Positions 50,148-58,937 of a stretch of 64,000 nucleotides of DNA are shown here, one piece after another. This DNA comes from Aquimonas sp041395245 (GTDB taxonomy: Bacteria > Pseudomonadota > Gammaproteobacteria > Xanthomonadales > Xanthomonadaceae). Location: assembly GCA_041395245.1 (NCBI GenBank), contig JAWLAY010000004.1:248001-312000 (forward strand). The letters are read 5' to 3'. Made by a program: the position numbers and the translations under genes. The notes beneath the pieces are model-generated. The model worked only from the letters and a program-made list of their open reading frames with translations, did not search any database and was not told the DNA's origin. The stretch's first letter is position 1. Each line of letters starts with the position of its first letter.

Positions 50148-51986
50148 TCAACCACGCTTCATGAAGTTGAAGAACTCTTCGTTGGTCTTGGTGTTCTTCA
50201 TCTTGTCGAGCAGGAACTCGATGGCTGCCAGTTCATCCATCGGGTGCAGCAGCTTGCGCAAAATCCAGATCTTCTGCAGGAAATCGGGATCGATCAGCAG
50301 CTCTTCGCGACGTGTACCCGAACGGTTGATGTTGATCGCCGGATAAACGCGCTTCTCGGTGATACGACGATCCAGATGCACTTCCATGTTGCCCGTGCCC
50401 TTGAATTCTTCGTAGATCACCTCGTCCATCTTGCTGCCGGTATCGACCAGCGCGGTGGCGATGATGGTCAGCGAACCGCCTTCTTCGACATTGCGCGCCG
50501 CCCCGAAGAACCGCTTCGGACGCTGCAACGCGTTGGCGTCAACGCCACCGGTGAGCACCTTGCCGGAACTCGGCACCACGGTGTTGTAAGCGCGGGCGAG
50601 ACGCGTGATGGAGTCGAGCAGAATCACCACATCCTTCTTGTGCTCGACCAGACGCTTGGCACGCTCGATGACCATCTCGGCCACCTGCACATGGCGTGCA
50701 GCAGGTTCATCAAAGGTGGAACTGACCACTTCACCGCGCACAGTGCGGGTCATTTCGGTGACTTCTTCCGGACGCTCGTCGATCAACAGCACCATCAGGT
50801 GCACGTCGGGATGGTTGTAGGAAATGGCCGAAGCGATGTTCTGCAACAACATGGTCTTGCCGGCCTTCGGCGGGGAGACGATCAGACCGCGCTGGCCTTT
50901 GCCGATCGGACTCATGAGATCCATGATGCGGCCGGTGATGTCTTCGGTCGAACCATTGCCCCGCTCCAGCACGAAGCGTTGGCGCGGGAACAGCGGGGTG
51001 AGGTTTTCGAACAGGACCTTGTTCTTCGATGCTTCCGGCGGCTCACCGTTGATGGTGTCGACCTTGGCGAGTGCGAAATACCGTTCACCGTCCTTGGGCG
51101 AGCGGATCTTGCCCGTCATGTAGTCGCCGGTCCGCAGATTGAAGCGGCGGATCTGACTCGGCGAGATATAGACGTCATCCGGTCCGGCCAGATAACTGGC
51201 CTCGGCACCGCGCAGGAAGCCGTAGCCGTCGGGCAGGATTTCCAGCACGCCCTCACCCGCGACGCCTTCGCCGTAACGGGTGAGCACCTTCAGGATGGCA
51301 AAGGTGACGTCCTGTTTGCGCATGCGCGCGACGCCATCGGTGATGCGCAAGGTCTCGGCCAGATCGAGCAACTGGCCGGCATTCATGCGTTTGAGTTCGG
51401 TCAGGCTGTAGGTCGGCAGATCCGCTGGCGGCTGATAATGCGGGATGCCCTGAGCACTGCCTTCCTCATTATTCTCGTTGAACTCGCCCGGACTGCCGCC
51501 GCGCGAGTCGCGTTCGCGGTTGCGGCGCTCGCGACGGTGTTCGCGAAACTCGCGACGGCTCTCACGGCGCTCGCGACGAGCTGCTTCAGCGGCTTCATCG
51601 AGCGGCGCTTCGGCACCATCGCCAGCTACTGGTGCGGATTCCACGCCCTGAGCGGCTGTCGACGCGGTACCCGCCGTGTTCGCATCCGACTCAGAAGCCT
51701 GACTGACAGCCGATTCTGGCTGAGGCTCGGCGACGACCACTGCCATGTTTGATTCGGAGCTTGGCGCCGCTTCGCCATCCGCAACACCGGCGTCGGCGAC
51801 CACGGCCGCGTGCCGCGGACGACGCGGTGCGCGCTCACGCGGTGGGTGACTGACAGGCGCCACGGGTGCGGACTCGGCGAGCGGCGCGGGCGCGCTGCTC
51901 ACGTCAGGCGTGGTCGCGACCGGCGCAACCACAGCGGGGACCACTACCGAAGACTCGGTCGGGGGAAGGGATTCGTTCTCGGACAA
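50148..51986 (-). CDS. rho: Transcription termination factor Rho with a long low-complexity N-terminal extension
   Basis: A 612-residue Rho. No ATG is available near the expected start; a TTG at 51986 with GAGG upstream gives (M)SENESLPPTESS and is preferred. Residues 1-190 are Ala/Pro/Glu/Arg-rich (EAARRERRESRREFREHRRERR), as in other high-GC bacteria. The Rho-N helix (YSLTELKRMNAGQLLDLAE), the RNA-binding cold-shock-like domain (EILPDGYGFLRG) and the ATPase follow, with P-loop VSPPKAGKTMLLQN and Walker B MVLLIDERPEEVTEM. It is divergent from the DUF3149 gene, and a strong terminator follows. Confidence 0.96.
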   Translation of the reverse strand: MSENESLPPTESSVVVPAVVAPVATTPDVSSAPAPLAESAPVAPVSHPPRERAPRRPRHAAVVADAGVADGEAAPSSESNMAVVVAEPQPESAVSQASESDANTAGTASTAAQGVESAPVAGDGAEAPLDEAAEAARRERRESRREFREHRRERRNRERDSRGGSPGEFNENNEEGSAQGIPHYQPPADLPTYSLTELKRMNAGQLLDLAETLRITDGVARMRKQDVTFAILKVLTRYGEGVAGEGVLEILPDGYGFLRGAEASYLAGPDDVYISPSQIRRFNLRTGDYMTGKIRSPKDGERYFALAKVDTINGEPPEASKNKVLFENLTPLFPRQRFVLERGNGSTEDITGRIMDLMSPIGKGQRGLIVSPPKAGKTMLLQNIASAISYNHPDVHLMVLLIDERPEEVTEMTRTVRGEVVSSTFDEPAARHVQVAEMVIERAKRLVEHKKDVVILLDSITRLARAYNTVVPSSGKVLTGGVDANALQRPKRFFGAARNVEEGGSLTIIATALVDTGSKMDEVIYEEFKGTGNMEVHLDRRITEKRVYPAININRSGTRREELLIDPDFLQKIWILRKLLHPMDELAAIEFLLDKMKNTKTNEEFFNFMKRG

Positions 51987-52327
51987 TTGAATTACCTCGC
52001 GGTTGCGAGCAGTGAAACAGAGGAAAGGTTGGCGGCGTCCGCCAGCGGCAGCACGATACCGATCAGACATCGACCGGAAACATGAGAGGGAACGGGACGG
52101 CGATGGGAACGCTTGCGACCTGCACCGTTTCGGGCATGACCACTCGGTTCTCGCTCGGACCGACGAAACGCTAACACCGTCGACACCGGCACCGCAAGCG
52201 TCATTCGGCGCCATCGCGGGTTTTCGACCCATCGGGTGTTCAGGAATTGAGGTGAGTCAAATTGCCGCAGGGGTGGGTTGACTAGTCTGGGCGGCAGACC
52301 CGACGGCAAACCCAAGAGGAGTTCACG
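51987..52327. other. Divergent region with the rho leader and the DUF3149 promoter
   Basis: About 340 bp with no gene I can support. It holds the rho 5' leader on the minus strand, often a site of autoregulated attenuation, and the promoter of the small gene at 52328 on the plus strand. A TTGACT hexamer is seen near 52278 but no convincing -10 partner. AGAGGAG just before 52328 is the ribosome site of the small gene. Confidence 0.4.
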
Positions 52328-52471
52328 ATGGACGCATGGCGCGCGCTACTGACGACCGATGCTGGCCTGTACAGCCTGGCCGGCATTATTTTCATGATCG
52401 GCATGGGCGCATTTTTCTACATCAAGTTCCGCAAGTTCATCCGCGACGAGGAAGCAGGCCGCAAGTCCTGA
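52328..52471 (+). CDS. DUF3149-family small membrane protein (47 residues)
   Basis: The short frame MDAWRALLTTDAGLYSLAG-IIFMIGMGAFFYIKFRKFIRD ends EEAGRKS. It has a single membrane helix with a conserved F/M-I-G-M block followed by a basic stretch, matching DUF3149, a family of ~45-residue proteobacterial proteins of unknown role. AGAGGAG lies eight bases before the ATG. The gene stands between rho and trxA, and a strong hairpin separates it from trxA. It is easily missed because of its size. Confidence 0.85.
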   Translation: MDAWRALLTTDAGLYSLAGIIFMIGMGAFFYIKFRKFIRDEEAGRKS

Positions 52472-52491
52472 GCGACTCCGCCGCATTGCCG

Positions 52492-52527
52492 AAACACGAA
52501 ACGCCGAGCAATCGGCGTTTCGTGTTT
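52492..52527. terminator. Bidirectional terminator between DUF3149 gene and trxA
   Basis: ACACGAAACGCCGA and TCGGCGTTTCGTGT form a perfect 14-bp stem with a GCAA loop, flanked by AAA on the left and TTT on the right. It can serve both convergent genes (stops at 52471 and 52538). Confidence 0.85.
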
Positions 52528-52537
52528 CTGGCGTTCA

Positions 52538-52864
52538 TCAGATCGCACGGTCGACGAACTGCACCAGTTGCGACTTGTTTACGGCCCCCACCTGGGTCGC
52601 CGCCACTTTGCCATCCTTGAACAGGATCAGCGTCGGGATGCCACGCACCGCGAACTGACGCGGCGTCGCCGGGTTATGGTCCACATTGACCTTGACCACC
52701 TTCAACTTACCGGCGTACTCACCCGCCAACTGATCGACCACCGGGCCGATCATCTTGCAGGGACCACACCACTCAGCCCAGAAATCGACCAACACCGGCT
52801 CGCTGGACTGCAGCACTTCTGCCGCGAAATCGGCATCGCCGACGTGTTTGACCAGATCGCTCAC
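52538..52864 (-). CDS. trxA: Thioredoxin
   Basis: A 108-residue thioredoxin. The GTG at 52864 follows GGGAG at seven bases and gives (M)SDLVKHVGDADFAAEV, a typical start; longer frames upstream lack homology. The redox-active site WAEWCGPCKM, the cis-Pro loop RGIPTLILFKDGK and VDRAI at the end are intact. It reduces protein disulfides in the cytoplasm. trxA is divergent from rhlB and convergent with the DUF3149 gene, next to rho as in many gammaproteobacteria. Confidence 0.97.
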   Translation of the reverse strand: MSDLVKHVGDADFAAEVLQSSEPVLVDFWAEWCGPCKMIGPVVDQLAGEYAGKLKVVKVNVDHNPATPRQFAVRGIPTLILFKDGKVAATQVGAVNKSQLVQFVDRAI

Positions 52865-53083
52865 TTGCTTGCTCCCAAAGATGGATGGATACATTGGTTT
52901 GGCCCATCCACCACGAGCACAGGCGGGTCGGACTGGATTGCCAAAGCTTGGGCTACACTTGGGGCCGGACATCGACAAACACAAGCACCGTCGTCCGCGT
53001 TGCCTGCCCACCGGCAAGCAGTGTGCGGACATTGACGGGCATCACGCAAGCGGACGCCAACACGGCGGATCGCCGGGAATTTC

Positions 53084-54379
53084 ATGAGCGACAAGCCCCT
53101 TACCGATATCGCCTTCTCCACCCTGGATCTGCACCCGACGCTGCTGAACGGGCTGGAATCCGCCGGATTTTCGCGCTGCACACCGATCCAGGCCCTGACC
53201 TTACCGCTGGCGCTGCAGGGGCGCGATGTCGCCGGACAGGCGCAGACCGGCACCGGAAAGACCATCGCCTTTCTGGTCGCGGTGGTGAATCGCTTGCTGA
53301 CCCGACCGGCGATTGCGAACCGTGGCGATACCGACCCGCGCGCACTGATTCTGGCGCCGACGCGAGAACTGGCGATCCAGATTCAAAAGGACGCACACAA
53401 GATCGCCGCCGATACCGGGCTTCGATTCGCCCTGATCTACGGCGGCATCGACTACGAAAAGCAGCGCGAGATGTTGCGCGCAGGCTGCGACGTCATTATC
53501 GCAACGCCGGGACGCCTGATCGATTACTACCGCCAGAAGGTATTTTCGTTGGCGACCTGCGAGGCCGTGGTGATGGATGAGGCGGATCGGATGTTCGATC
53601 TCGGCTTTATCAAAGACATCCGCTTTCTGCTGCGCCGCATGCCCGGTGCCAAGGAACGCCAGAGCCTGCTGTTCTCGGCCACGCTCAGCCACCGTGTGCT
53701 CGAGCTGGCCTACGAGCACATGAACGAGCCGGAGAAACTGACCGTCGAGACGGAGACCATCACCGCCGCCCGCGTGCGCCAGGTTGTGTACTTCCCCGCC
53801 GCCGAAGAAAAACTTCCCTTGCTGCTGAACCTGCTACGTCAGAACGACGCCCGTCGCAGCATGATTTTCGTCAACACCAAGATTGCCGCCGAAAAAGTGC
53901 AACGACGTCTGGAACGCCACGGCCACAGCGTGGCCGTCCTGTCCGGCGATGTCCCGCAGAAAAAACGCCAGAGCCTGCTTGGAAAGTTCCAGCGCGGCGA
54001 GCTGCACATCCTGGTGGCCACCGACGTCGCCGCGCGCGGCTTGCACATCGACGCCGTCAGTCACGTCTACAACTACGATCTGCCGAACGATTGCGAAGAC
54101 TACGTGCATCGCATCGGGCGCACTGCCCGACTCGGTGCCGAGGGCGATGCGATCAGCTTCGCCTGCGACATGTACGCAATGAGCCTGCCGGATATCGAGG
54201 CCTACATCGAGCAGAAGATCCCCACCGCATCGGTCACTGCCGAGCTGCTGGCGCCGGTGCCCGTGGTCGAGCGCCCTGCTTCGCCGGCAACCACCGCTGA
54301 AGACGACGCGGAAAGCAACGAGCAACCGCAGGCTGGCGCGCCCAATCCGGCGGCACGGCGGCGCCGTCGGCGTCGTTGA
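53084..54379 (+). CDS. rhlB: DEAD-box RNA helicase RhlB
   Basis: A 431-residue helicase. The Q motif (GFSRCTPIQALTLPLAL), AQTGTGKT, APTRELAIQ, ATPGRLID, VMDEADRM, LFSATLS, LVATDVAARGLHID and YVHRIGRTARLGAEGD mark all helicase motifs. The C-terminal tail is acidic then ends in AARRRRRRR, as in RhlB, which unwinds RNA in the RNA degradosome. The trxA/rhlB divergent arrangement is conserved. The stop lies one base before the gspC start, so transcription probably continues into the T2SS genes. Confidence 0.95.
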   Translation: MSDKPLTDIAFSTLDLHPTLLNGLESAGFSRCTPIQALTLPLALQGRDVAGQAQTGTGKTIAFLVAVVNRLLTRPAIANRGDTDPRALILAPTRELAIQIQKDAHKIAADTGLRFALIYGGIDYEKQREMLRAGCDVIIATPGRLIDYYRQKVFSLATCEAVVMDEADRMFDLGFIKDIRFLLRRMPGAKERQSLLFSATLSHRVLELAYEHMNEPEKLTVETETITAARVRQVVYFPAAEEKLPLLLNLLRQNDARRSMIFVNTKIAAEKVQRRLERHGHSVAVLSGDVPQKKRQSLLGKFQRGELHILVATDVAARGLHIDAVSHVYNYDLPNDCEDYVHRIGRTARLGAEGDAISFACDMYAMSLPDIEAYIEQKIPTASVTAELLAPVPVVERPASPATTAEDDAESNEQPQAGAPNPAARRRRRRR

Positions 54380-54380
54380 G

Positions 54381-55277
54381 ATGGATTTGCGCATGCTGCC
54401 GGACAGACGCTCGCTGCGATGGCCTCAGCTCGCGCTGGGCGTGGCGGCAGCCATCCTGCTGTGGATGCTGGCGCGCCTGCTGCTGCTGATCAGTGTGGGC
54501 CCGTCCGTTCCGGTCCACGACAGTGGATTTCAAACCCAGGCGGTGAACCGCAATGCCAATCAGGGCAGCCTGTCGCAATGGCATCTCTTCGGCCAGTCCA
54601 GCGCAACGGACTCGCTACTCACCGACGCGCAATCCGCGCCCGAAACAGACTTGCAACTGAGCCTGCGCGGCACCCTGAACCTGGAGTCGCGCGAGGACGG
54701 TCTGGCGATCATTGTCGATGACACGGGCAGACAGCAGGCCTATCGCGTCGGCGATGCGCTGCCTGGCGGCGCGGTGCTGGAATCCATCACGTCGCGTCGT
54801 GTGTTGCTGCGTCGAAACGGTGCGCTGGAAGGATTGAGCCTGCCGCAAAACGACATCGTCTCGACGACCAGCCCGGCAGGCCAGTCGCCTTCCGGCAACA
54901 GCAATGCGGGCAGATCCCGCGCGGGAGCGCCCGCGCCCTTCATCAATCCGAACATTGCCGTGCGTGGTCCGAACCTCGATTCGATCCGGGCCAACACCGC
55001 CCTCAATGCCGCGGCGTTGGCGAAGGATCTGCAGGTCGTGCCGGTACTGGAAAATGGCCGCTTCGCCGGTGTGCGTTTGTCGGCTGGGCGTGATTCGCAA
55101 CTGATGGCGCGCAGTGGCCTGCGCCCGAGCGACATCGTGACCTCGGTCAACGGCATACCGCTCGACGGCCCGCAACGTCAGGTTGAACTGATGAACAGTC
55201 TGAAAGATGCCCGCAGCCTGCGCCTGACGATCCGTCGTGACGGCCAGGAGCAGCAACTCTGGGTCGAGTTGCAATGA
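54381..55277 (+). CDS. gspC: Type II secretion system protein GspC
   Basis: A 298-residue bitopic protein: one N-terminal membrane helix (LALGVAAAILLWMLARLLLLI), the homology region (HLFGQSS; DLQLSLRGTLNLESREDGLAIIVDD) and a C-terminal PDZ domain (ALNAAALAKDLQVVPVLENGRFAGVRLSAG, SGLRPSDIVTSVNGIPLDGP). GspC links the inner-membrane platform to the GspD secretin and helps recognise substrates. It starts one base after rhlB, and its stop overlaps an in-frame ATG of gspD (55274). Confidence 0.93.
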   Translation: MDLRMLPDRRSLRWPQLALGVAAAILLWMLARLLLLISVGPSVPVHDSGFQTQAVNRNANQGSLSQWHLFGQSSATDSLLTDAQSAPETDLQLSLRGTLNLESREDGLAIIVDDTGRQQAYRVGDALPGGAVLESITSRRVLLRRNGALEGLSLPQNDIVSTTSPAGQSPSGNSNAGRSRAGAPAPFINPNIAVRGPNLDSIRANTALNAAALAKDLQVVPVLENGRFAGVRLSAGRDSQLMARSGLRPSDIVTSVNGIPLDGPQRQVELMNSLKDARSLRLTIRRDGQEQQLWVELQ

Positions 55278-55327
55278 ATCCGTTCCGCCGCCCCTTCTTC
55301 TTTCCCGATGCACGCCAAGGGTTTTCC

Positions 55328-57388
55328 ATGAAGCGTTCTTCTTCCTTTCTTGTTCTGGGTTTGCTGCTTGGCCCGTTGTCGACCCGCGCGCAACCAGCGC
55401 CCGAGGTCATGCTCCCGACGGCGACGACGCAGGATGCGGCGACACCGCCCCCGGCAGGTCGGCACACGCTGAATCTCAAAGGCGCCGAGATCAATGTCCT
55501 GATCGAAACGGTCAGCCAGATCACCGGGCGTAGTTTCATCGTCGATCCCGGTGTGACCGGTAATGTCACCGTGGTCTCGACGCAGCCGATGAATGCGGAC
55601 GAGATTTACGAGGTATTTCTGTCGGTCCTTCGCGTGCACGGCTTTGCCGCCGTCCAGGCGGGCCGCATGACCAAGATCGTTCCCGACGTCAGTGCCGCGC
55701 AGTACGGCAGTGTCAATGGCAACGACGGCGGTGGCGACGCACTGGTGACACGCGTCATCGATCTCAAGCATGTCTCGGCGCAGGAGATGAGCATCTTGCT
55801 GCAACCGCTGATGCCCCAGCAGTCCAGCGTGGTGGCGCATGGCCGCAGCAACAGCCTGCTGATTTCGGATCGCGCCGCCAATGTGGACCGTCTGCTCAGC
55901 ATCATTCGCCGGATCGACGTCGCGTCCGACGCCGAGGTGGAAGTGATTCCCTTGCGCCACGCCAGCGCGGCAGAAGTAGCACGCACCCTGGCGGCACTGG
56001 AGCAGTCTGCGCCGACCGGCACCACACCCGCCGGTGCTGCGAATACCAGCAGTTTTCTGGCCGACGAGCGCACCAATTCACTGCTGCTGTCGGGCGACCG
56101 CGCCAAGCGCCTGCGCGCCCGGGCGCTGATCGCGCATCTGGACACCCCGCTCGAAAGCGGCGACAGCACCCAGGTTGTCTACCTGCGCAATGCCAAGGCC
56201 TCGGAACTGGTGCCCATTCTCGAAGGCATCGCGCAAACCCTGACCGGCGCCGATAGCGCCGAAGGCAAGGCCAAGCCCGCCACCATTCAAGCGCATGACG
56301 AAACCAATGCCTTGATCATCAGCGCCAAGCCCGCGATTTACCGCGAACTCGCGGCCGTGGTGCGGCAACTGGATGTCCGACGCGCGCAGGTGCAGGTCGA
56401 GGCCATCATTGTCGAAGTGTCGGATGAGCTGGCCTCGGAACTCGGCGTGCAGTGGCAGACCAGCGACCTCAATGCCAATGGCGAAGGGCTGATTGGCGGC
56501 ACCAACTTCAATGGCTCAACCGGCACCGGCGGCATCGTGTCGGGGATCACCAATCCGTTCAGCGTGATTGGCGGCAACGGCCTGAACGTGGGCTACCTGA
56601 GCGGCGCGATCACACTGCCGATCGGCGGAACGGATACCACCATCTTCCAGCTCGGCGCCCTGGTCAAGGCACTGCGCGGCGATGGCCGCGCCAATGTGCT
56701 GTCCAGTCCGTCCATTGTCACGCTGGATCATCAGGAAGCGCAGATCAAAGTGGTGCAGGAAGTTCCCTTCCTGACCGGCCAGTACACCAACACCTCGACC
56801 ACCGGTGGGGTCAACCAGCCGACCAATCCGTTCCAGACCATTGATCGCGAAGACGTCGGCGTCATCCTGACCGTGACCCCACATGTCAATGAAGGCGATG
56901 CGGTCAGGCTGGATCTGAAGCAGGAAGTCTCGGCCCTCGCGCCAAGCACCAGTGGCGCGGTCGATCTGGTGACCAACAAGCGGGAACTCAGCACCAGTGT
57001 GCTAGTACCAGACGGGGGCTTGCTGGTGCTGGGTGGCCTGACCACCGATGAGGCCACCGAAAATGCGCAAGGCGTGCCCGGACTCTCGCGCATCCCTCTG
57101 CTTGGCAACCTGTTCAAGTCGCGCAAGACCACGCGCAACAAGCGCAATCTGATGGTGTTCATGCGGCCGATCATTCTGCGTGACGCGATTACCGAATCGG
57201 CCCTGTCGAGTGACAAGTACAACTTCATCCGTGGTGAGCAGATCAAGCTCCGCGAACGTGCAGGCAGCCGCATTGCCGGAGAGAACCAGCCTCTGCTGCC
57301 GCCGCTGCAGCAACCGGCGGCGACCGCACCGGACAGCGCGCCCGACCTGTTCCGTGACCCGCCACCGGTAGAGGAAAACCGTCCATGA
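55328..57388 (+). CDS. gspD: Type II secretion outer-membrane secretin GspD
   Basis: About 686 residues. The ATG at 55328 follows AAGGG and gives a signal peptide (MKRSSSFLVLGLLLGPLSTRA); the earlier ATG at 55274, overlapping gspC, remains possible. The N0 domain (HTLNLKGAEINVLIETVSQITGRSF) and repeated N1-N3 domains (RVIDLKHVSAQEMSILLQPL, TQVVYLRNAKASELVPILEG) precede the secretin core. The core has VEAIIVEVSDELASELGVQW, VLSSPSIVTLDHQEAQIKVVQEVPF, VPDGGLLVLGGL and LGNLFKSRKTTRNKRNLMVFMRP. It forms the outer-membrane channel for folded proteins. The stop overlaps gspE (ATGA). Confidence 0.95.
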   Translation: MKRSSSFLVLGLLLGPLSTRAQPAPEVMLPTATTQDAATPPPAGRHTLNLKGAEINVLIETVSQITGRSFIVDPGVTGNVTVVSTQPMNADEIYEVFLSVLRVHGFAAVQAGRMTKIVPDVSAAQYGSVNGNDGGGDALVTRVIDLKHVSAQEMSILLQPLMPQQSSVVAHGRSNSLLISDRAANVDRLLSIIRRIDVASDAEVEVIPLRHASAAEVARTLAALEQSAPTGTTPAGAANTSSFLADERTNSLLLSGDRAKRLRARALIAHLDTPLESGDSTQVVYLRNAKASELVPILEGIAQTLTGADSAEGKAKPATIQAHDETNALIISAKPAIYRELAAVVRQLDVRRAQVQVEAIIVEVSDELASELGVQWQTSDLNANGEGLIGGTNFNGSTGTGGIVSGITNPFSVIGGNGLNVGYLSGAITLPIGGTDTTIFQLGALVKALRGDGRANVLSSPSIVTLDHQEAQIKVVQEVPFLTGQYTNTSTTGGVNQPTNPFQTIDREDVGVILTVTPHVNEGDAVRLDLKQEVSALAPSTSGAVDLVTNKRELSTSVLVPDGGLLVLGGLTTDEATENAQGVPGLSRIPLLGNLFKSRKTTRNKRNLMVFMRPIILRDAITESALSSDKYNFIRGEQIKLRERAGSRIAGENQPLLPPLQQPAATAPDSAPDLFRDPPPVEENRP

Positions 57389-58863
57389 CGGAGTTGCCCG
57401 CGCGGCCCGGCTTCGGCTTTGCGCGTCGGCACGGCGCGACCGTGGTCGCCTACCGAGACGGGCAGGCCGAAGTGGCTTGGCGGCCGGGCGTCAGTGCGGA
57501 AGTGCTGGCAGAACTGCGCCGCCACACCGGGCGGCCACTGCAACTCGTCGAATACACCGAGTCGGGCTACGAACAACTGCTGCGCCAGCTCTACGAAGGT
57601 GGCGGCGATGACGCCCTGGCGATGGCGGCGGATCTGGACGAGCATCCGGATCTAAACCAGCTTGCCGATGCCCTGCCCGAACCGCAGGATCTGCTGGAAT
57701 CCGAAGACGAAGCGCCGATCATCCGTCTGATCAACGCGTTGCTGACCGAAGCGGTCAAGGAAAACGCCTCGGACATCCATCTCGAACCTTTCGAACATCG
57801 GCTGGTGGTGCGGTTCCGCGTCGATGGCGCCCTGCGCGAAGTGCTCAGCCCACAGAAATCGGTGGCGCAACCGGTGGTCAGCCGCATCAAGGTGATGGCC
57901 AAACTCGACATCGCCGAAAAGCGACTACCGCAGGATGGTCGGATCAGCCTGCGGATTGCCGGGCGTCCCGTCGACGTGCGCGTGTCCACGATTCCTGCCG
58001 GACACGGCGAACGCGTCGTGCTGCGTCTGCTCGACAAGCAGGCAGGTCGCCTGGATTTGTCCCAGTTGGGCATGGACGAAGCCACCCAGACCCATGTCGG
58101 TCGTCTGATCCATCGGCCGCACGGCATCCTGCTGGTTACCGGGCCAACCGGATCGGGCAAGACCACCACGCTTTACGCGGCGCTGAGCACGCTCAACGAT
58201 GCCACGCGCAACATCCTCACCGTGGAAGATCCCATCGAGTACTACCTCGATGGCATTGGCCAGACACAGGTCAATCCGCGCGTCGAAATGACCTTTGCTC
58301 GCGGCCTGCGCGCCATTCTGCGACAGGACCCGGACGTCGTGATGGTGGGCGAAATCCGCGACCTGGAAACCGCCGACATCGCGGTACAGGCCTCGCTGAC
58401 CGGACATCTGGTGCTGTCGACACTGCATACCAATTCTGCCGTCGGCGCGGTGACTCGATTGCGCGACATGGGCGTGGAACCGTTTCTGCTGTCATCGTCA
58501 CTGCTGGGCGTGCTCGCCCAACGCTTGGTACGCCGCCTCGACCCGACGACCAGTGAGGCCTACACCCCGTCGCCCGCCGAATGTGCGGCCTTTGGTCGCG
58601 AATGGCATGCCGACTTGCGCTTTCATCGACCGCGTGAAGACCTGACTGGCCGCAACGCGGGCTTCAAGGGCCGCACCGGCCTGTATGAAGTCGTCATCGT
58701 CGATGAGGTGATGCGCCGCCTGATCCATGAAGGCGCGTCGGAAGCCGAACTATTGCGCCAGGCCCGCAATCGGACGCGCAGCATGCTGGACGATGGCTGG
58801 AACAAGGTGGTTGCCGGGATCACCACGGCCGACGAAGTACTGCGGGTCACCCGCGAGGATTGA
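57385..58863 (+). CDS. gspE: Type II secretion ATPase GspE lacking the zinc-binding cysteines
   Basis: A 492-residue ATPase. The N2-like segment EAVKENASDIHLEPFEHRL, P-loop LLVTGPTGSGKTTTLYAAL, Asp box ILTVEDPIEYYLDGIGQTQ, Walker B LRQDPDVVMVGEIRDLETAD and His box HLVLSTLHTNSAVGAVTRL are intact. In place of the usual two CxxC pairs near the C-terminus it reads VRRLDPTTSEAYTPSPAE ... GFKGRTGLYEVVIVDE. The zinc-binding motif is therefore missing, though the following GFKGRTG is kept. GspE powers pseudopilus assembly and would need GspF, encoded 54 kb away. Last gene of gspCDE. Confidence 0.95.
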   Translation: MTELPARPGFGFARRHGATVVAYRDGQAEVAWRPGVSAEVLAELRRHTGRPLQLVEYTESGYEQLLRQLYEGGGDDALAMAADLDEHPDLNQLADALPEPQDLLESEDEAPIIRLINALLTEAVKENASDIHLEPFEHRLVVRFRVDGALREVLSPQKSVAQPVVSRIKVMAKLDIAEKRLPQDGRISLRIAGRPVDVRVSTIPAGHGERVVLRLLDKQAGRLDLSQLGMDEATQTHVGRLIHRPHGILLVTGPTGSGKTTTLYAALSTLNDATRNILTVEDPIEYYLDGIGQTQVNPRVEMTFARGLRAILRQDPDVVMVGEIRDLETADIAVQASLTGHLVLSTLHTNSAVGAVTRLRDMGVEPFLLSSSLLGVLAQRLVRRLDPTTSEAYTPSPAECAAFGREWHADLRFHRPREDLTGRNAGFKGRTGLYEVVIVDEVMRRLIHEGASEAELLRQARNRTRSMLDDGWNKVVAGITTADEVLRVTRED

Positions 58864-58937
58864 AAACGCGACAGCCGAGTGGTCGGCGAATGCGACATCC
58901 TCATCGCGCCGGCTTGCGTCGCTCCTCGACCTACGAC

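Noticed and set aside
50244..51752. 502-residue plus-strand frame opposite rho
   Set aside because: Shadow of rho, lacking any domain or ribosome site.
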